Part shown: in pieces, positions 44,357 through 53,365 of the stretch | Layout: every line of letters begins with the position of its first letter | Numbering within the stretch: position 1 is the stretch's first letter | Source of the DNA: an uncultured Alphaproteobacteria bacterium | GTDB lineage: Bacteria > Pseudomonadota > Alphaproteobacteria > Rhodobacterales > Rhodobacteraceae | Reading direction: 5' to 3' | Assembly (NCBI GenBank): GCA_902576905.1 | Contig: CACGWW010000002.1 | Coordinates: 62,001-126,000 of the forward strand | Length of the DNA stretch: 64,000 nt | Made by a program: the position numbers and the translations under genes | The notes under the pieces: generated by a model | Databases searched by the model: none | Seen by the model: only the letters and a program-made list of their open reading frames with translations | What the model was told of the DNA's origin: nothing

Positions 44357-46321
44357 CTAAGCAGCGTTTTCATTTTGCTTTTGAAGCTGATATAGCGTGG
44401 CATCGACAATACCAACTGTAGCCTCAAGATAGCCTTTACGGCCGTCTTCATAGGTAACCTCTGTCTTCGTAGCTATTGAGTCTTTATCTGAGTAGAGAGC
44501 AGAAACCAAATCAGCATATTTTTCGGCGACGAACGACCGCTTAACCTTTCTGGTCCTCGTAATTTCTCCATCATCAGGATCCAGTTCTTTATGAAGAACG
44601 AGGAAACGCTTTATTTGACACCCAGACATTGAAGTATCTTTTGCTAAATCCATGTTTACGGCTTCGACATGTTCTTTTAAGATTTTACCAACCTCAGTGT
44701 TAGCTGCAAGTTCCTGATAAGACGAATAAGAGATATTATTTTTCTCTGCCCAATTTCCCACTGCAGTGAGATCAATGTTAAGAAACGCTACGCAGGCTTC
44801 CTTTCCGTCTCCAAACAGCACGGCCTCTAAAATATTTGGATAAAATTTTAATTTGTTTTCCACATATTTCGGAGCGAATAAAGAGCCATTTTTAAGTTTC
44901 CCAACACTATTAGCCCTGTCTATTATTCTTAGCTGACCAGTGTCTTCATCTATATAACCCGCGTCACCTGTAGCAACCCATCCATCTTTATCCTTTGTTT
45001 CCCCTGTAGCTTTGGGGTTTTTATAATACTCTTTAAAAGCACCTACAGACTTATAGAGCACCTCTCCGGAGCCTGCTATTTTGAGTTCTACACCACTGAT
45101 CGGCTTTCCCACCGTGTCTGCATATACTTCATTGTTGTTCTGCATCGTAAGAAAAACGCAAGCCTCTGTCTGGCCATACAATTGCTTAAGATTTATCCCT
45201 AAGCTTCTATAAAAATCAAAAAGTTCAGAGCTTATTGCCTCACCTGCGGTATATGCTACTCTGACTTTAGACATGCCCAACATGTTTTTCAAAGGCCCAT
45301 AAATAATTATATCACCCACAAAATATATAAATCGGTCAATAAAACCTACCGACTTTCTTTCCAAAATATCTCTACCTACCCTATCTGCGTGCTTCATAAA
45401 GTAGTTGAATGCTTTTCTTTTAATAGAAGCCGCGTCTTCAATTCTTATGTTCACGGATGTTTTTATTCTTTCCCATAAAGATGGTGGCCCAAGAAAAAAA
45501 GTGGGACCGACTTCCCTCAGATCAACTTGAAAAGTATCGGCTCCTTCAGGACAATTTATACATGCGCCAGCAGCCATTCCTTGTCCGACAGAGATCATGT
45601 AATCTCCGACCCATGCCATAGGAAGGTAGCTTAACAAAAAGTCATCATTAGTCACTCCATCATGCCCGTTTGCACTCATAGAAGTTCCAATAACTGCTCC
45701 ATGAGTTTGTACGACACCCTTTGATTTACCAGTAGTTCCAGATGTATAAATTAGTACGCATGTGCTTTGACTAGTTATTTTGTCCATTCTGGTTTGTAAT
45801 TCTTTTTGTACATTGTCTCCACTTTTTTTTCCCGCTTCCAATATGCTTTCAAAACTGTGAAGGCGTGCCTTATCGTATTTTCTGAGACCTTTTGGATCCA
45901 CATACACAATGTCTTTCAAATTTGTTAGTTCATTGGATAAATCTTGGATCTTGTCCACTTGTTCCTGATCACCTACTACCGCATAAGCGGCGTTACAATG
46001 GGTCAGTATGTATTCCATCTCTTCGGCAACGGCATCTTGGTACAAGGGCACAGGTACAGCGCCAATGTGCTGAATAGCAAGTAGAGACCAATACAGATAT
46101 GGTCTATTCCGGCCAATAACAGCGACATGATCACCTTCTTTAACTCCTAGGTCTATAAGACCTTTAGCCAAATTCATAACCTCGGCACTTGCTTCTTTCC
46201 AAGTCCATGTCTGCCAGATTCCTAAATCTTTTTCTCTGTAGGCCGGTGAGTCGCCAAACTCGGCCACATTTCTCGCCAATAGTTTAGGCATGGTATCTAG
46301 AGCAACGTCACTAGATTGCAT
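44357..46321 (-). CDS. AMP-dependent long-chain-type acyl-CoA synthetase
   Basis: A 654-residue adenylate-forming CoA ligase. The AMP loop is LIYTSGTTGKSKGVVQTHG (~190-208), then YGQTEACVFLT and the hinge region GQLRIIDRANSVGKLKNG, with the usual glycine-rich GWVATGDAGYID. It resembles long-chain acyl-CoA synthetases of the FAA1 type more than short-chain ligases. ATG 46321 is preceded by GGGAGGA; the TTG 12 bases upstream lies in that ribosome site. It heads the ABC/leucine operon and, with the PaaK-like ligase at its other end, suggests that the importer's cargo is a carboxylic acid. Confidence 0.88.
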   Translation of the reverse strand: MQSSDVALDTMPKLLARNVAEFGDSPAYREKDLGIWQTWTWKEASAEVMNLAKGLIDLGVKEGDHVAVIGRNRPYLYWSLLAIQHIGAVPVPLYQDAVAEEMEYILTHCNAAYAVVGDQEQVDKIQDLSNELTNLKDIVYVDPKGLRKYDKARLHSFESILEAGKKSGDNVQKELQTRMDKITSQSTCVLIYTSGTTGKSKGVVQTHGAVIGTSMSANGHDGVTNDDFLLSYLPMAWVGDYMISVGQGMAAGACINCPEGADTFQVDLREVGPTFFLGPPSLWERIKTSVNIRIEDAASIKRKAFNYFMKHADRVGRDILERKSVGFIDRFIYFVGDIIIYGPLKNMLGMSKVRVAYTAGEAISSELFDFYRSLGINLKQLYGQTEACVFLTMQNNNEVYADTVGKPISGVELKIAGSGEVLYKSVGAFKEYYKNPKATGETKDKDGWVATGDAGYIDEDTGQLRIIDRANSVGKLKNGSLFAPKYVENKLKFYPNILEAVLFGDGKEACVAFLNIDLTAVGNWAEKNNISYSSYQELAANTEVGKILKEHVEAVNMDLAKDTSMSGCQIKRFLVLHKELDPDDGEITRTRKVKRSFVAEKYADLVSALYSDKDSIATKTEVTYEDGRKGYLEATVGIVDATLYQLQKQNENAA

Positions 46322-46437
46322 GATTCCTCCCAATTATATTTTTTTTTTAAGTTTAGGTAAATTTTTTTGATAAAACAACTATCTAATTTTTGTTGTGACA
46401 AAACTACGCAATTTTGTTTAAAGCGTTCGAAATGCTA

Positions 46438-47706
46438 TTATCTAACCAACGCCGCTCTAAAATCATTCAGGTTTATACCCGTTGGCCCAGTGCAAAACAA
46501 TGTATTTAATTTCCTATGAATATTAAAGGAGTCATAAAGCTCTAAGGGATCTTCGTTGGGGTAAAATTTTTGTGCTGAGCAATAAGTTGAGCCATCGATA
46601 ATCGCGCCCGCGTTATCTCCATTCCCATCAATTCCATCAGTATCAGCTGACAAAACGGTTACCCCCTTCATACCATCGATCTCTTTAGATAGCGCTAAAG
46701 AAAACTGTGAATTCCTGCCCCCCTTACCGTAATAAGCTGGAAGTTTTATTTCTACCTCACCTCCAGAGAGAATAACTACTGGCCTTTTAATTGAACTATC
46801 AGGATTGGAAACATCCATAATGGCATTCTTATAAAGTCTAGTTAGTGACTTTACATCTCCTTCGAATTCAGTAGAAAGCACAATAGTATTTAGTCCATGT
46901 ACTCGTTCAATATAGTTAGTGGCTTCTTCAAAAAGTATTTTGCTGGAACTTAAACAAAACGAATTATGAATGTTAACACATGTACTAACATCGATATTCG
47001 AACTTAATATTTTGTTTATATACTTTTCAATTTTGAAACCAAATTTTGGTGTTTTTGGGTTAAGTAATCTAGTGCTAGGTATAAGGGTTGGGCCACTTCC
47101 CACTAGGGTTATGTCATCTCCCGGAATATCAGAGACTACTAGGTTGATTATAGGACATGGGTAAGCCATTTGGGCTAGCTTTCCCGCTTTTATTTGAGAA
47201 AAAGCGCCTCTGTAAACATTCATGTCCTTGATTGAAAGTCCCGATTTTAATAATATTTTGTTGAGACGTATCTCGTCGTCGAGGTTGAATCCTTCTGGGG
47301 GATATGGGAGCAATGCCGAGGCCCCACCAGAAATACAGAAAATCATTAGGTCATCATTGCCGAGCCTTTTGGCTTCTTTTGATAAATATTTTGACGCCTC
47401 TAAACCAGAAATTGATGGAACCGGGTGAGAAGCTTTGAAGACCTTAAATCCTATATCGTCACACCACTCATTCTCTGGAAGTACTACCAATCCCTCAGAT
47501 GGGCCTGAATAATGTTCTAAAAATGCTTTTGCGTGTCTTCCAGCACCTTTACCAACGGCAACGAAAAACACCCTACCTATTGGTTTTTTAAATTCAATTT
47601 GTATTAATTTTGCCAAGGGGTCTGCATGTTGGAGGGAATTAAAAAAAATGTCTTTTAGAATTTCTCTATCATTAAGATTATTTTTTTCTCCAACCACCGG
47701 AACCAA
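46438..47706 (-). CDS. gckA: Glycerate 2-kinase (MOFRL family)
   Basis: A 422-residue glycerate kinase of the GckA/MOFRL type, producing 2-phosphoglycerate from D-glycerate with ATP. Seen: FVAVGKGAGRHAKAF, SHPVPSISGLEA, the characteristic CISGGASALLPYPPEG, and the C-terminal MOFRL part with LSGGEVEIKLP, GRNSQFSLALS and SADTDGIDGNGDNAGA. It follows an SDR and an aminotransferase on the same strand. With serine made from betaine-derived glycine, an aminotransferase and a reductase, it could close a serine-to-glycerate route. That link is inferred. Confidence 0.92.
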   Translation of the reverse strand: MVPVVGEKNNLNDREILKDIFFNSLQHADPLAKLIQIEFKKPIGRVFFVAVGKGAGRHAKAFLEHYSGPSEGLVVLPENEWCDDIGFKVFKASHPVPSISGLEASKYLSKEAKRLGNDDLMIFCISGGASALLPYPPEGFNLDDEIRLNKILLKSGLSIKDMNVYRGAFSQIKAGKLAQMAYPCPIINLVVSDIPGDDITLVGSGPTLIPSTRLLNPKTPKFGFKIEKYINKILSSNIDVSTCVNIHNSFCLSSSKILFEEATNYIERVHGLNTIVLSTEFEGDVKSLTRLYKNAIMDVSNPDSSIKRPVVILSGGEVEIKLPAYYGKGGRNSQFSLALSKEIDGMKGVTVLSADTDGIDGNGDNAGAIIDGSTYCSAQKFYPNEDPLELYDSFNIHRKLNTLFCTGPTGINLNDFRAALVR

Positions 47707-47740
47707 TTATTTTTTTCTTAATATTTTGGTAATAGATTTT

Positions 47741-48481
47741 TTAAACATGTTGGCCACCATTAATTTCTATTTCTGCCCCCGAAACGTAACTTGATTCTTT
47801 TGAGCATAGATAAAAAATAGTGTCGGCTACTTCTTCTGGTAAGCCAAGACGTTTCATGGGAATATCTGCAACTATTTTTTCTGTGCCTTCACTCAAAATA
47901 GCAGTCTTTACCTCCCCAGGCGCGATGGCATTTACACGAACACCTAACGGGCCAAAATCTTTTGACATTTCTCGCGTTAACGCTCCCAACGCTGCTTTAG
48001 ATGTCGCGTAGGCAGCTCCAGCAAAAGGGTGAACCCTACTCCCCGCAATTGATGTCACATTGACAATCGCCCCTTTCGCCCGTAATAATTCTTCCTTCAA
48101 TCCTCTTGCTAAAATTACTGAGGCAAAAAAGTTAACATGAAAAACCTTTCCCCATATACTAAGGTCCGTATCTAGAGTGTCTAACCTTTCTCCGTTCTCG
48201 CCTTTGGGGGATATTCCAGCATTGTTTACGAGCGCATGCAATTTACCATTTAGTCGTTTTTTGACTTCATCTATAGCCTCGAGCGTGTTGTTTGGATTCG
48301 ATAGATCGACTTGAACATGGTTCGCCTCACCCCCAGGCCAGGGACATTTTGTGTCAAAAGCCTGCCTGGAACACGTAATTACGCGCCACTTCGCTTCAGA
48401 AAACTTTCGAACGGTGGCGTGGCCTATTCCTCTACTCGCACCCGTCAACAATATTATTTTTTGTTCTGGATCACCAACCAT
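47741..48481 (-). CDS. Short-chain dehydrogenase/reductase
   Basis: A classical SDR of 246 residues: NAD(P) motif LTGASRGIGHATV (~13-25), VNNAGIS, catalytic Ser in VTSIAGS, YATSK with the Tyr and Lys, and the C-terminal SSYVSGAEIEINGGQHV of FabG-like enzymes. The substrate is unknown. It sits 34 bases upstream of the glycerate kinase gene and 82 bases behind the aminotransferase, so a shared pathway handling a 2-oxo or hydroxy acid is possible. Fatty-acid synthesis is unlikely, since no acyl-carrier genes are near. Confidence 0.88.
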   Translation of the reverse strand: MVGDPEQKIILLTGASRGIGHATVRKFSEAKWRVITCSRQAFDTKCPWPGGEANHVQVDLSNPNNTLEAIDEVKKRLNGKLHALVNNAGISPKGENGERLDTLDTDLSIWGKVFHVNFFASVILARGLKEELLRAKGAIVNVTSIAGSRVHPFAGAAYATSKAALGALTREMSKDFGPLGVRVNAIAPGEVKTAILSEGTEKIVADIPMKRLGLPEEVADTIFYLCSKESSYVSGAEIEINGGQHV

Positions 48482-48563
48482 CCTTTAATAGCCTCAAAAA
48501 GTTATGTCAATTCCGATCAATTTAGTCAGATTTTAGCATTTTCAGTTTGTCGTTTCAAGAATA

Positions 48564-49934
48564 TCATAAAATTTGAAAATCAATTCTTGCTAAAACACTG
48601 TCAATTTTATCGAACATTTCATGAATTTGACTTTCTTCAATAATTAAAGGTGGACAGAACGCTAAACTATCACCTGGAAGTGACCTTAAAATAACACCTG
48701 CTTCTTGAATTTTTTGCTGTATCTTTGCAGCAACTTTTCTACTGGGGTCAGGTTTATTATTTGAGTGTGGCTCGGAGACAAATTCTATTGCACCAATTAA
48801 ACCAATAGCCCTTGCATCTCCAACAAAGTCATATTTTTTAAAGCTTTTCACTCTTTCGATAAAACTTTTTTCCATATTCCTCACATGTTCCACAATTTTT
48901 TTCTCTTCATAAATTTCAAGTGTTCTAAGAGCCACTGCAGCCGACATAGGGTGCGCAGAATATGTAAACCCGTGCCCAAAAATACCGAGTTCGTTTGCCT
49001 GATTTTCAATTTTAGTAACAATAGTCTCGTTAATGAGCAAGGCTGATATTGGCGCATAAGCACCTGATAAAGCTTTGGCACAAGTTAATATATCAGGTTT
49101 TAAATCAAATGTTTCTGAGCCCCACATATTACCCGTTCTACCGAATCCACAGATCACTTCATCTGCAATAAAAAGCACATCATATTTTTTCAGCAATGCC
49201 TGTACCTTAGTAAAATAAGTTTGAGGAGGAATAATAACACCACCGGCTCCCATGACAGGCTCTGCGATAAACGCCCCAATAGTATCAGGACCTTCTTCAA
49301 GGATGAGTTCCTCTAGATTATTTACCATTCTGTCTACAAAATTTTGCTCAGACTCGCCTTGAAGCTTTTCTATGAAATAATGCGGACATGAGGTGTGCCT
49401 AACAAAGTCTAAGGGTAAACCAAACCCGTCTTGAGCATAAGGTAGTCCTGTTAAACTTCCTGCAACCATAGTTACTCCATGATAACCCCTTTTTCGACTA
49501 ATGATTTTTCTCTTTTCAGGTCGGCCTATAGCGTTTTGATAGTACCAGACAACTTTGATCGCAGTATCATTAGCTTCAGAGCCTGAATTACAAAAGAAGA
49601 CTTTATCTAATCCTTCTGGAGCTATTCCAACAAGTTTTTCAGCCAAGTTAGCAGCGACTTCCGGCACTTTACCCGCGAAACTATGATAAAAAGGGAGCTT
49701 TTCCATTTGCTTAGTTGCGGCTTCAACTAAGTCTTTATTATTAAACCCAAGTGACGCACACCACAAACCACTCATGCCTTCTATAAATTTAGTATTGGAA
49801 TTATCGTAAACATATATACCCTCTCCCCTGCAAATCACATGTGGACCAGACTCTTTTAGTGTTTGGGGGTTAGTATACGGATGAAAATGGTTTTCAATGT
49901 CTTTGGCCTCAATTGAATTAACTATTCTGTTCAT
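48564..49934 (-). CDS. Class III (omega) aminotransferase, PLP-dependent
   Basis: A 456-residue class III aminotransferase. Seen: LWCASLGFNNKDLVEAATKQM, the phosphate-binding FFCNSGSEANDTAIK (~112-126), RGYHG, IAEPVMGAGGVI, FIADEVICGFGRTG and the PLP lysine in CAKALSGAYAP (~285). This subgroup uses omega-amino acids, amines or taurine with pyruvate as acceptor. The donor cannot be told from sequence. It is divergent from mepA, with 174 bases between, where both promoters must lie. Confidence 0.92.
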   Translation of the reverse strand: MNRIVNSIEAKDIENHFHPYTNPQTLKESGPHVICRGEGIYVYDNSNTKFIEGMSGLWCASLGFNNKDLVEAATKQMEKLPFYHSFAGKVPEVAANLAEKLVGIAPEGLDKVFFCNSGSEANDTAIKVVWYYQNAIGRPEKRKIISRKRGYHGVTMVAGSLTGLPYAQDGFGLPLDFVRHTSCPHYFIEKLQGESEQNFVDRMVNNLEELILEEGPDTIGAFIAEPVMGAGGVIIPPQTYFTKVQALLKKYDVLFIADEVICGFGRTGNMWGSETFDLKPDILTCAKALSGAYAPISALLINETIVTKIENQANELGIFGHGFTYSAHPMSAAVALRTLEIYEEKKIVEHVRNMEKSFIERVKSFKKYDFVGDARAIGLIGAIEFVSEPHSNNKPDPSRKVAAKIQQKIQEAGVILRSLPGDSLAFCPPLIIEESQIHEMFDKIDSVLARIDFQIL

Positions 49935-50108
49935 AGTATTTCCTCCAGCAACAGATGATTTAAATGTGAGCTACATCAATAGCTTAACAGAACATTTCTG
50001 TTCTTAAAGATTTTATATTGAACTTCCAAAAATTAGAGTCTAAAGCTTTACTGAAGCTAGGCTTAGTATTATATCAAACCTTTATGCTCACAGGAGGACT
50101 CACGAAAA

Positions 50109-51056
50109 ATGATTCTATTGAAAGGATTTCTTTTTTTTAAACTATTTTGCATCTCGGTCCTTTTCAGTGTAGCCATTGCCCATGATGCTTCAGATAAAGT
50201 CTTGGCAAAAAAAATTTTTGGCAACTTTATAACCCCGACAAATTTAACGTCAGAAAGCGTTGGAAAGTATAATAAGGGATGTCTAAATGGCGGCGTTGAA
50301 TTACCCGTTAAGGGAGAAACATGGCAACACATCAACTCAAAAAGGGGACGCAATTGGGGACATCCACGGCTAATCAATTTCACTAAGGACCTTTCTCAAA
50401 AAGTTGCCGACTTTGGATGGATAGGACTTTATATAGGGGATCTTGGTAACCCAAGGGGTGGACCTACTCCTTATGGCCATGCCGCTCACCAAGTAGGGTT
50501 AGAAGTAGATATAAAATTTAGAAAACCAGCAACGCTAGACCTTTCGGTGGAAGACAGTCATAATGACCACAGATACGGAAAACCTTCTTTTAAAGAACTG
50601 AATGTAGTGTCAAAAAATCAAAAAAATGTTAACTCTAATTGGACTAAAGAACATATGAATATTCTGAAAGCTGCGTCGCAAGATGAAAGAGTTAATAAAA
50701 TTTTTGTTAACGCAGCAATAAAAGTTTGGATGTGTAAAAACGCTGGATCGACAGATAGGTCTTGGCTGATGAAGATACGGCCTGAGAGAGGTCATAGCGA
50801 GCATTTTCATGTTAGGCTAAAGTGTCCGGAGGGATCGCCAGATTGCATCAACACACCACTTTGGAATAAGTATAAAAATGTAGATGGTTGTGATAAACAA
50901 TTGGCTTGGTGGGTCACAGATAGGCTTAAGCCGAAGAAGAAAGTTATAAAAAAGACTGTTAAAATCAAGAAAGAATATAAATGTGCTCACGCAAGATGCT
51001 TCTTGCCTGAAGATCTGCCAAAGGCTTGCCTTAAAACTATGCATATCGAAAATTAA
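50109..51056 (+). CDS. mepA: Penicillin-insensitive murein endopeptidase MepA
   Basis: A 315-residue secreted M74 peptidase that cuts D,D cross-links in peptidoglycan. The signal peptide is residues ~1-24 (LLKGFLFFKLFCISVLFSVA). The zinc site is GHAAHQVGLEVDI (~residues 118-130), with the His and final Asp kept and Glu in place of the usual Asp between, and SEHFHVRLKC (~230) with the third ligand. The tail after ~275 is basic and cysteine-containing. It converges with a small secreted protein, next to a bactofilin gene. Confidence 0.92.
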   Translation: MILLKGFLFFKLFCISVLFSVAIAHDASDKVLAKKIFGNFITPTNLTSESVGKYNKGCLNGGVELPVKGETWQHINSKRGRNWGHPRLINFTKDLSQKVADFGWIGLYIGDLGNPRGGPTPYGHAAHQVGLEVDIKFRKPATLDLSVEDSHNDHRYGKPSFKELNVVSKNQKNVNSNWTKEHMNILKAASQDERVNKIFVNAAIKVWMCKNAGSTDRSWLMKIRPERGHSEHFHVRLKCPEGSPDCINTPLWNKYKNVDGCDKQLAWWVTDRLKPKKKVIKKTVKIKKEYKCAHARCFLPEDLPKACLKTMHIEN

Positions 51057-51064
51057 AGCTAAAG

Positions 51065-51403
51065 CTAGTTACTACAAAGGTATTGTAGACCCTTTTCTCT
51101 TAATAAAGTAGCTGGAGAAAAACTTTTGTTTATTTCTTGCTGATAAAGGGTATCAACTATTTCTACGAGATCTGAAACCCTAGTAATACGATCGTCACTA
51201 CAGTTAGCACTATATTTTTCTTCAAGTTCCTTTCCAAAAAAAACTATATAACCGTCCCATATACCGGTAACGTAAGCTGATTTAGAAGCAACACTTAGTG
51301 TTTTCCAGTTCCCATAATTCTCAACAACAAGATAGGGTCCAGCATTAAAGCAGAAAAAAAACGTTAGGATGAAAAGCTGAAAAACTGATGATTTATTTCG
51401 CAA
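51065..51403 (-). CDS. Small secreted protein of unknown function
   Basis: I do not recognise this 112-residue protein. Residues ~8-22 (FQLFILTFFFCFNAG) look like a signal peptide. The mature part contains LSVASKSAYVTGIWDGYIVF and two cysteines (~residues 69 and 110) that could form a disulfide. The pattern faintly recalls Rap1a/Tai-type small secreted proteins, but I would not assign it. Its start overlaps the bactofilin stop by 11 bases on the same strand, so the two are coupled. Confidence 0.65.
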   Translation of the reverse strand: MRNKSSVFQLFILTFFFCFNAGPYLVVENYGNWKTLSVASKSAYVTGIWDGYIVFFGKELEEKYSANCSDDRITRVSDLVEIVDTLYQQEINKSFSPATLLREKGLQYLCSN

Positions 51404-51797
51404 CTGCCTTATCAGTCAAAGGGTATATTGAATTATCTTCTCTGCTTTCGCTCTCATCAGCTTTCCTTTGCGGCTTAGACATTCTTATCACCTTACCATT
51501 AAAGTTTGCGCCAGTCTCAATTGAAATCTCACTATGTTCGATGTCCCCTTTAACAGTAGATCCAGCATCCAACTTAACGGTATCAGATCGAATAAATCCT
51601 GTGAAATTACCCTGAACGGTAATCGCTTTTACAATAATTTTACCGTCCACCTTTGCACTTGGGCCTAAGGTTAAGTTATCCCCCAATATGTCGCCAGAAG
51701 CTTTGCCCTCAATCAAAAGCTCACCCTTGAAGTCAATTTTTCCTTTAATGACGGTATCTGAAGAGATGACTGAGCTAGAGTTTGTAAAATTATTCAT
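51393..51797 (-). CDS. Bactofilin (polymer-forming cytoskeletal protein)
   Basis: A 134-residue bactofilin. After a short polar N-terminus (NNFTNSSSVISSDTVIKGKI) the regular beta-helix repeats follow: FKGELLIEGKASGDI, LGPSAKVDGKIIVKAI, GNFTGFIRSDTVKLDAGSTV, IEHSEISIETGANFNGKV. Bactofilins form filaments at the inner membrane and often position cell-wall enzymes. I chose ATG 51797; the longer frame to 51833 adds residues unlike the family. Neighbours are a coupled secreted protein and the convergent mepA. Confidence 0.88.
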   Translation of the reverse strand: MNNFTNSSSVISSDTVIKGKIDFKGELLIEGKASGDILGDNLTLGPSAKVDGKIIVKAITVQGNFTGFIRSDTVKLDAGSTVKGDIEHSEISIETGANFNGKVIRMSKPQRKADESESREDNSIYPLTDKAVAK

Positions 51798-51885
51798 AGT
51801 TTCATACCTAATGGTTCTCAAGCAAAAATACACTAAAACTATTTTAAATCAAGGCAAATAGGAGAGAAAGGAATGCTAGTTGCAA

Positions 51886-52557
51886 TTACAATTTTTCGGT
51901 CCTCCGTCTCTTCGGGCTAAATTCGTAAGCCCTATGGACCTGTTTAGTAATTTCGTTAATTTCCTTTATTGTGACTTTCATAGCTGGGACACCCAATTTT
52001 TTAGCGGCCAATCTTCTAAACGCGCCATAACTATCGTAGATCTGTATAAGTTTTTCAAACTCGTCTATTAGGTCATTTGCTTCAAGATCATTTTTTGCTA
52101 ACCCTTTTATATTAGAATCCTCGCTCTTTTGTCGTTTTCCGTCTGATCCCGGTGAAGATATTTTCATCATTTCTTGGATGTGAGATACATATTTTTGGGA
52201 CCTAACAGCGTTCCAGACAGCTTTTTCGCCGTTTCCGGAGTTTAGGGCAGTAATTGCTGTCATTGCATAAATTTGAGCTCTCTGAGCATAGCTAAGCACC
52301 TTCCTAGTCTGTTCATCATAGTCAACATTTTCTGAGTTTGAGTTGTTATAAACCATAGAACTTAAATTAGGGGTATACTCCTTTCTTGACCATTCTTTTA
52401 GGTTTGGTGAGATTGGATTTTCTTTAACAGCACAACAAAATTTAATTATGTCATAGAGATCCTTGGACCCCTCCTCCAGAAATTCCTTTTCAAGTTTAAC
52501 GTCCTTATTAAACAACAAATCGCTTTTTGACGTATTTTGATAAACAAATTCGTTCAT
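51886..52557 (-). CDS. Protein of unknown function
   Basis: I do not recognise this 223-residue protein. It has no signal peptide or membrane segment. Two helical blocks are suggested (YAQRAQIYAMTAITALNSG and, near the end, EANDLIDEFEKLIQIYDSYG), and the last ~45 residues are basic (RRLAAKKLGVPAMKVTIKEI, ending in KRRRTEKL), which could bind nucleic acid. It lies 88 bases upstream of the bactofilin gene on the same strand and is divergent from the HxlR regulator. No function can be given. Confidence 0.6.
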   Translation of the reverse strand: MNEFVYQNTSKSDLLFNKDVKLEKEFLEEGSKDLYDIIKFCCAVKENPISPNLKEWSRKEYTPNLSSMVYNNSNSENVDYDEQTRKVLSYAQRAQIYAMTAITALNSGNGEKAVWNAVRSQKYVSHIQEMMKISSPGSDGKRQKSEDSNIKGLAKNDLEANDLIDEFEKLIQIYDSYGAFRRLAAKKLGVPAMKVTIKEINEITKQVHRAYEFSPKRRRTEKL

Positions 52558-52689
52558 TATGTCTTTCTTTGGCAGCCACTGATTCTACTAATTAATATAA
52601 ATTTCTGCAATCTGTATACCATTTCAAGTTTTTTTATCATTTGCCACAAGATATTTTTTTGTGTACTTGAAATACATGAAATAAAAGTG

Positions 52690-52718
52690 TTGACTTTCTC
52701 TTCACTGTTTATGATACA
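52690..52718 (+). promoter_or_regulatory. Sigma-70-type promoter for the HxlR regulator gene
   Basis: TTGACT at 52690-52695 and GATACA at 52713-52718 are separated by 17 bases. Predicted transcription start is near 52725, about 36 bases before the ATG at 52761. Confidence 0.65.
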
Positions 52719-52726
52719 ATCCGATG

Positions 52727-52739
52727 TGACGTTACGTAA
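52727..52739. promoter_or_regulatory. Candidate operator at the HxlR gene start site
   Basis: TGACGTTACGTAA lies at the predicted transcription start, an ideal place for repression. It is near-palindromic and matches 12 of 13 bases of the palindrome at 30385-30397 read on the minus strand. Autoregulation is inferred. Confidence 0.55.
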
Positions 52740-52760
52740 ACTAAAACTGGGAAAATTTAT

Positions 52761-53201
52761 ATGTTAATTAGAGGCGGCCACCAAAATAAATGTAGTATTG
52801 CAACAGCCCTATCAATTTTAGGGGACAAATGGACTCTATTGATTGCTAGGGATATAATGTTGGGCAATCAAAACTTCGAATCTATTCAAACTAATCTCAA
52901 TATCTCAAGAAACCTATTGACAGAGCGACTAAAGTCTATGGTAAACGAGAAGCTGATCACGCGTTATGTGCCGGATAACAAAAAGAGGGCTAAGTACGTC
53001 CCCACAGAAAGATGCAAAGATCTTCTCAAAGTTTTTCTTTCTCTATCTTTATGGGCAGATCGATGGGTTCCTGATACCAGACGTCCAAAAATGGTGGGAG
53101 TGATCAATGATAAGGTTACAGAGATCGGTCTTCAAGTTATCCCGTTTGATAAAGCAGAAGAGAACAAGAATATAAAATTGTCTAAAATACTTGCTAATTA
53201 G
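52761..53201 (+). CDS. HxlR-family transcriptional regulator
   Basis: A 146-residue winged-helix regulator of the HxlR (MarR-like) family. The hallmark is CSIATALSILGDKWTLLIAR (residues 11-30), with the N-terminal Cys that senses electrophiles or thiol stress in some relatives, followed by RNLLTERLKSMVNEKLITR. Residues after ~105 are a variable tail. It has its own promoter and probable operator. Downstream, after 164 bases, begins the ABC-FtsX-AttH operon, a possible target; the effector is unknown. Confidence 0.9.
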   Translation: MLIRGGHQNKCSIATALSILGDKWTLLIARDIMLGNQNFESIQTNLNISRNLLTERLKSMVNEKLITRYVPDNKKRAKYVPTERCKDLLKVFLSLSLWADRWVPDTRRPKMVGVINDKVTEIGLQVIPFDKAEENKNIKLSKILAN

Positions 53202-53365
53202 CATAACTCCAATTTTTACAACAATTTACAATTACGTTCTGTTAACAAGCTCAAAGATAGATAGTGTATCAATGACTTAAGATAGTCTCAGCATTGAAAG
53301 ATGTAAAAGCTCTACTATTTCATTCAAAGCAACATATCTCTTAAATCAGGAAGAAGTTAGAGGCG

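Noticed and set aside
46334-46437. Hairpin candidates between glycerate kinase and the CoA ligase
   Set aside because: Stems of five to six AT-rich pairs only; no convincing terminator.
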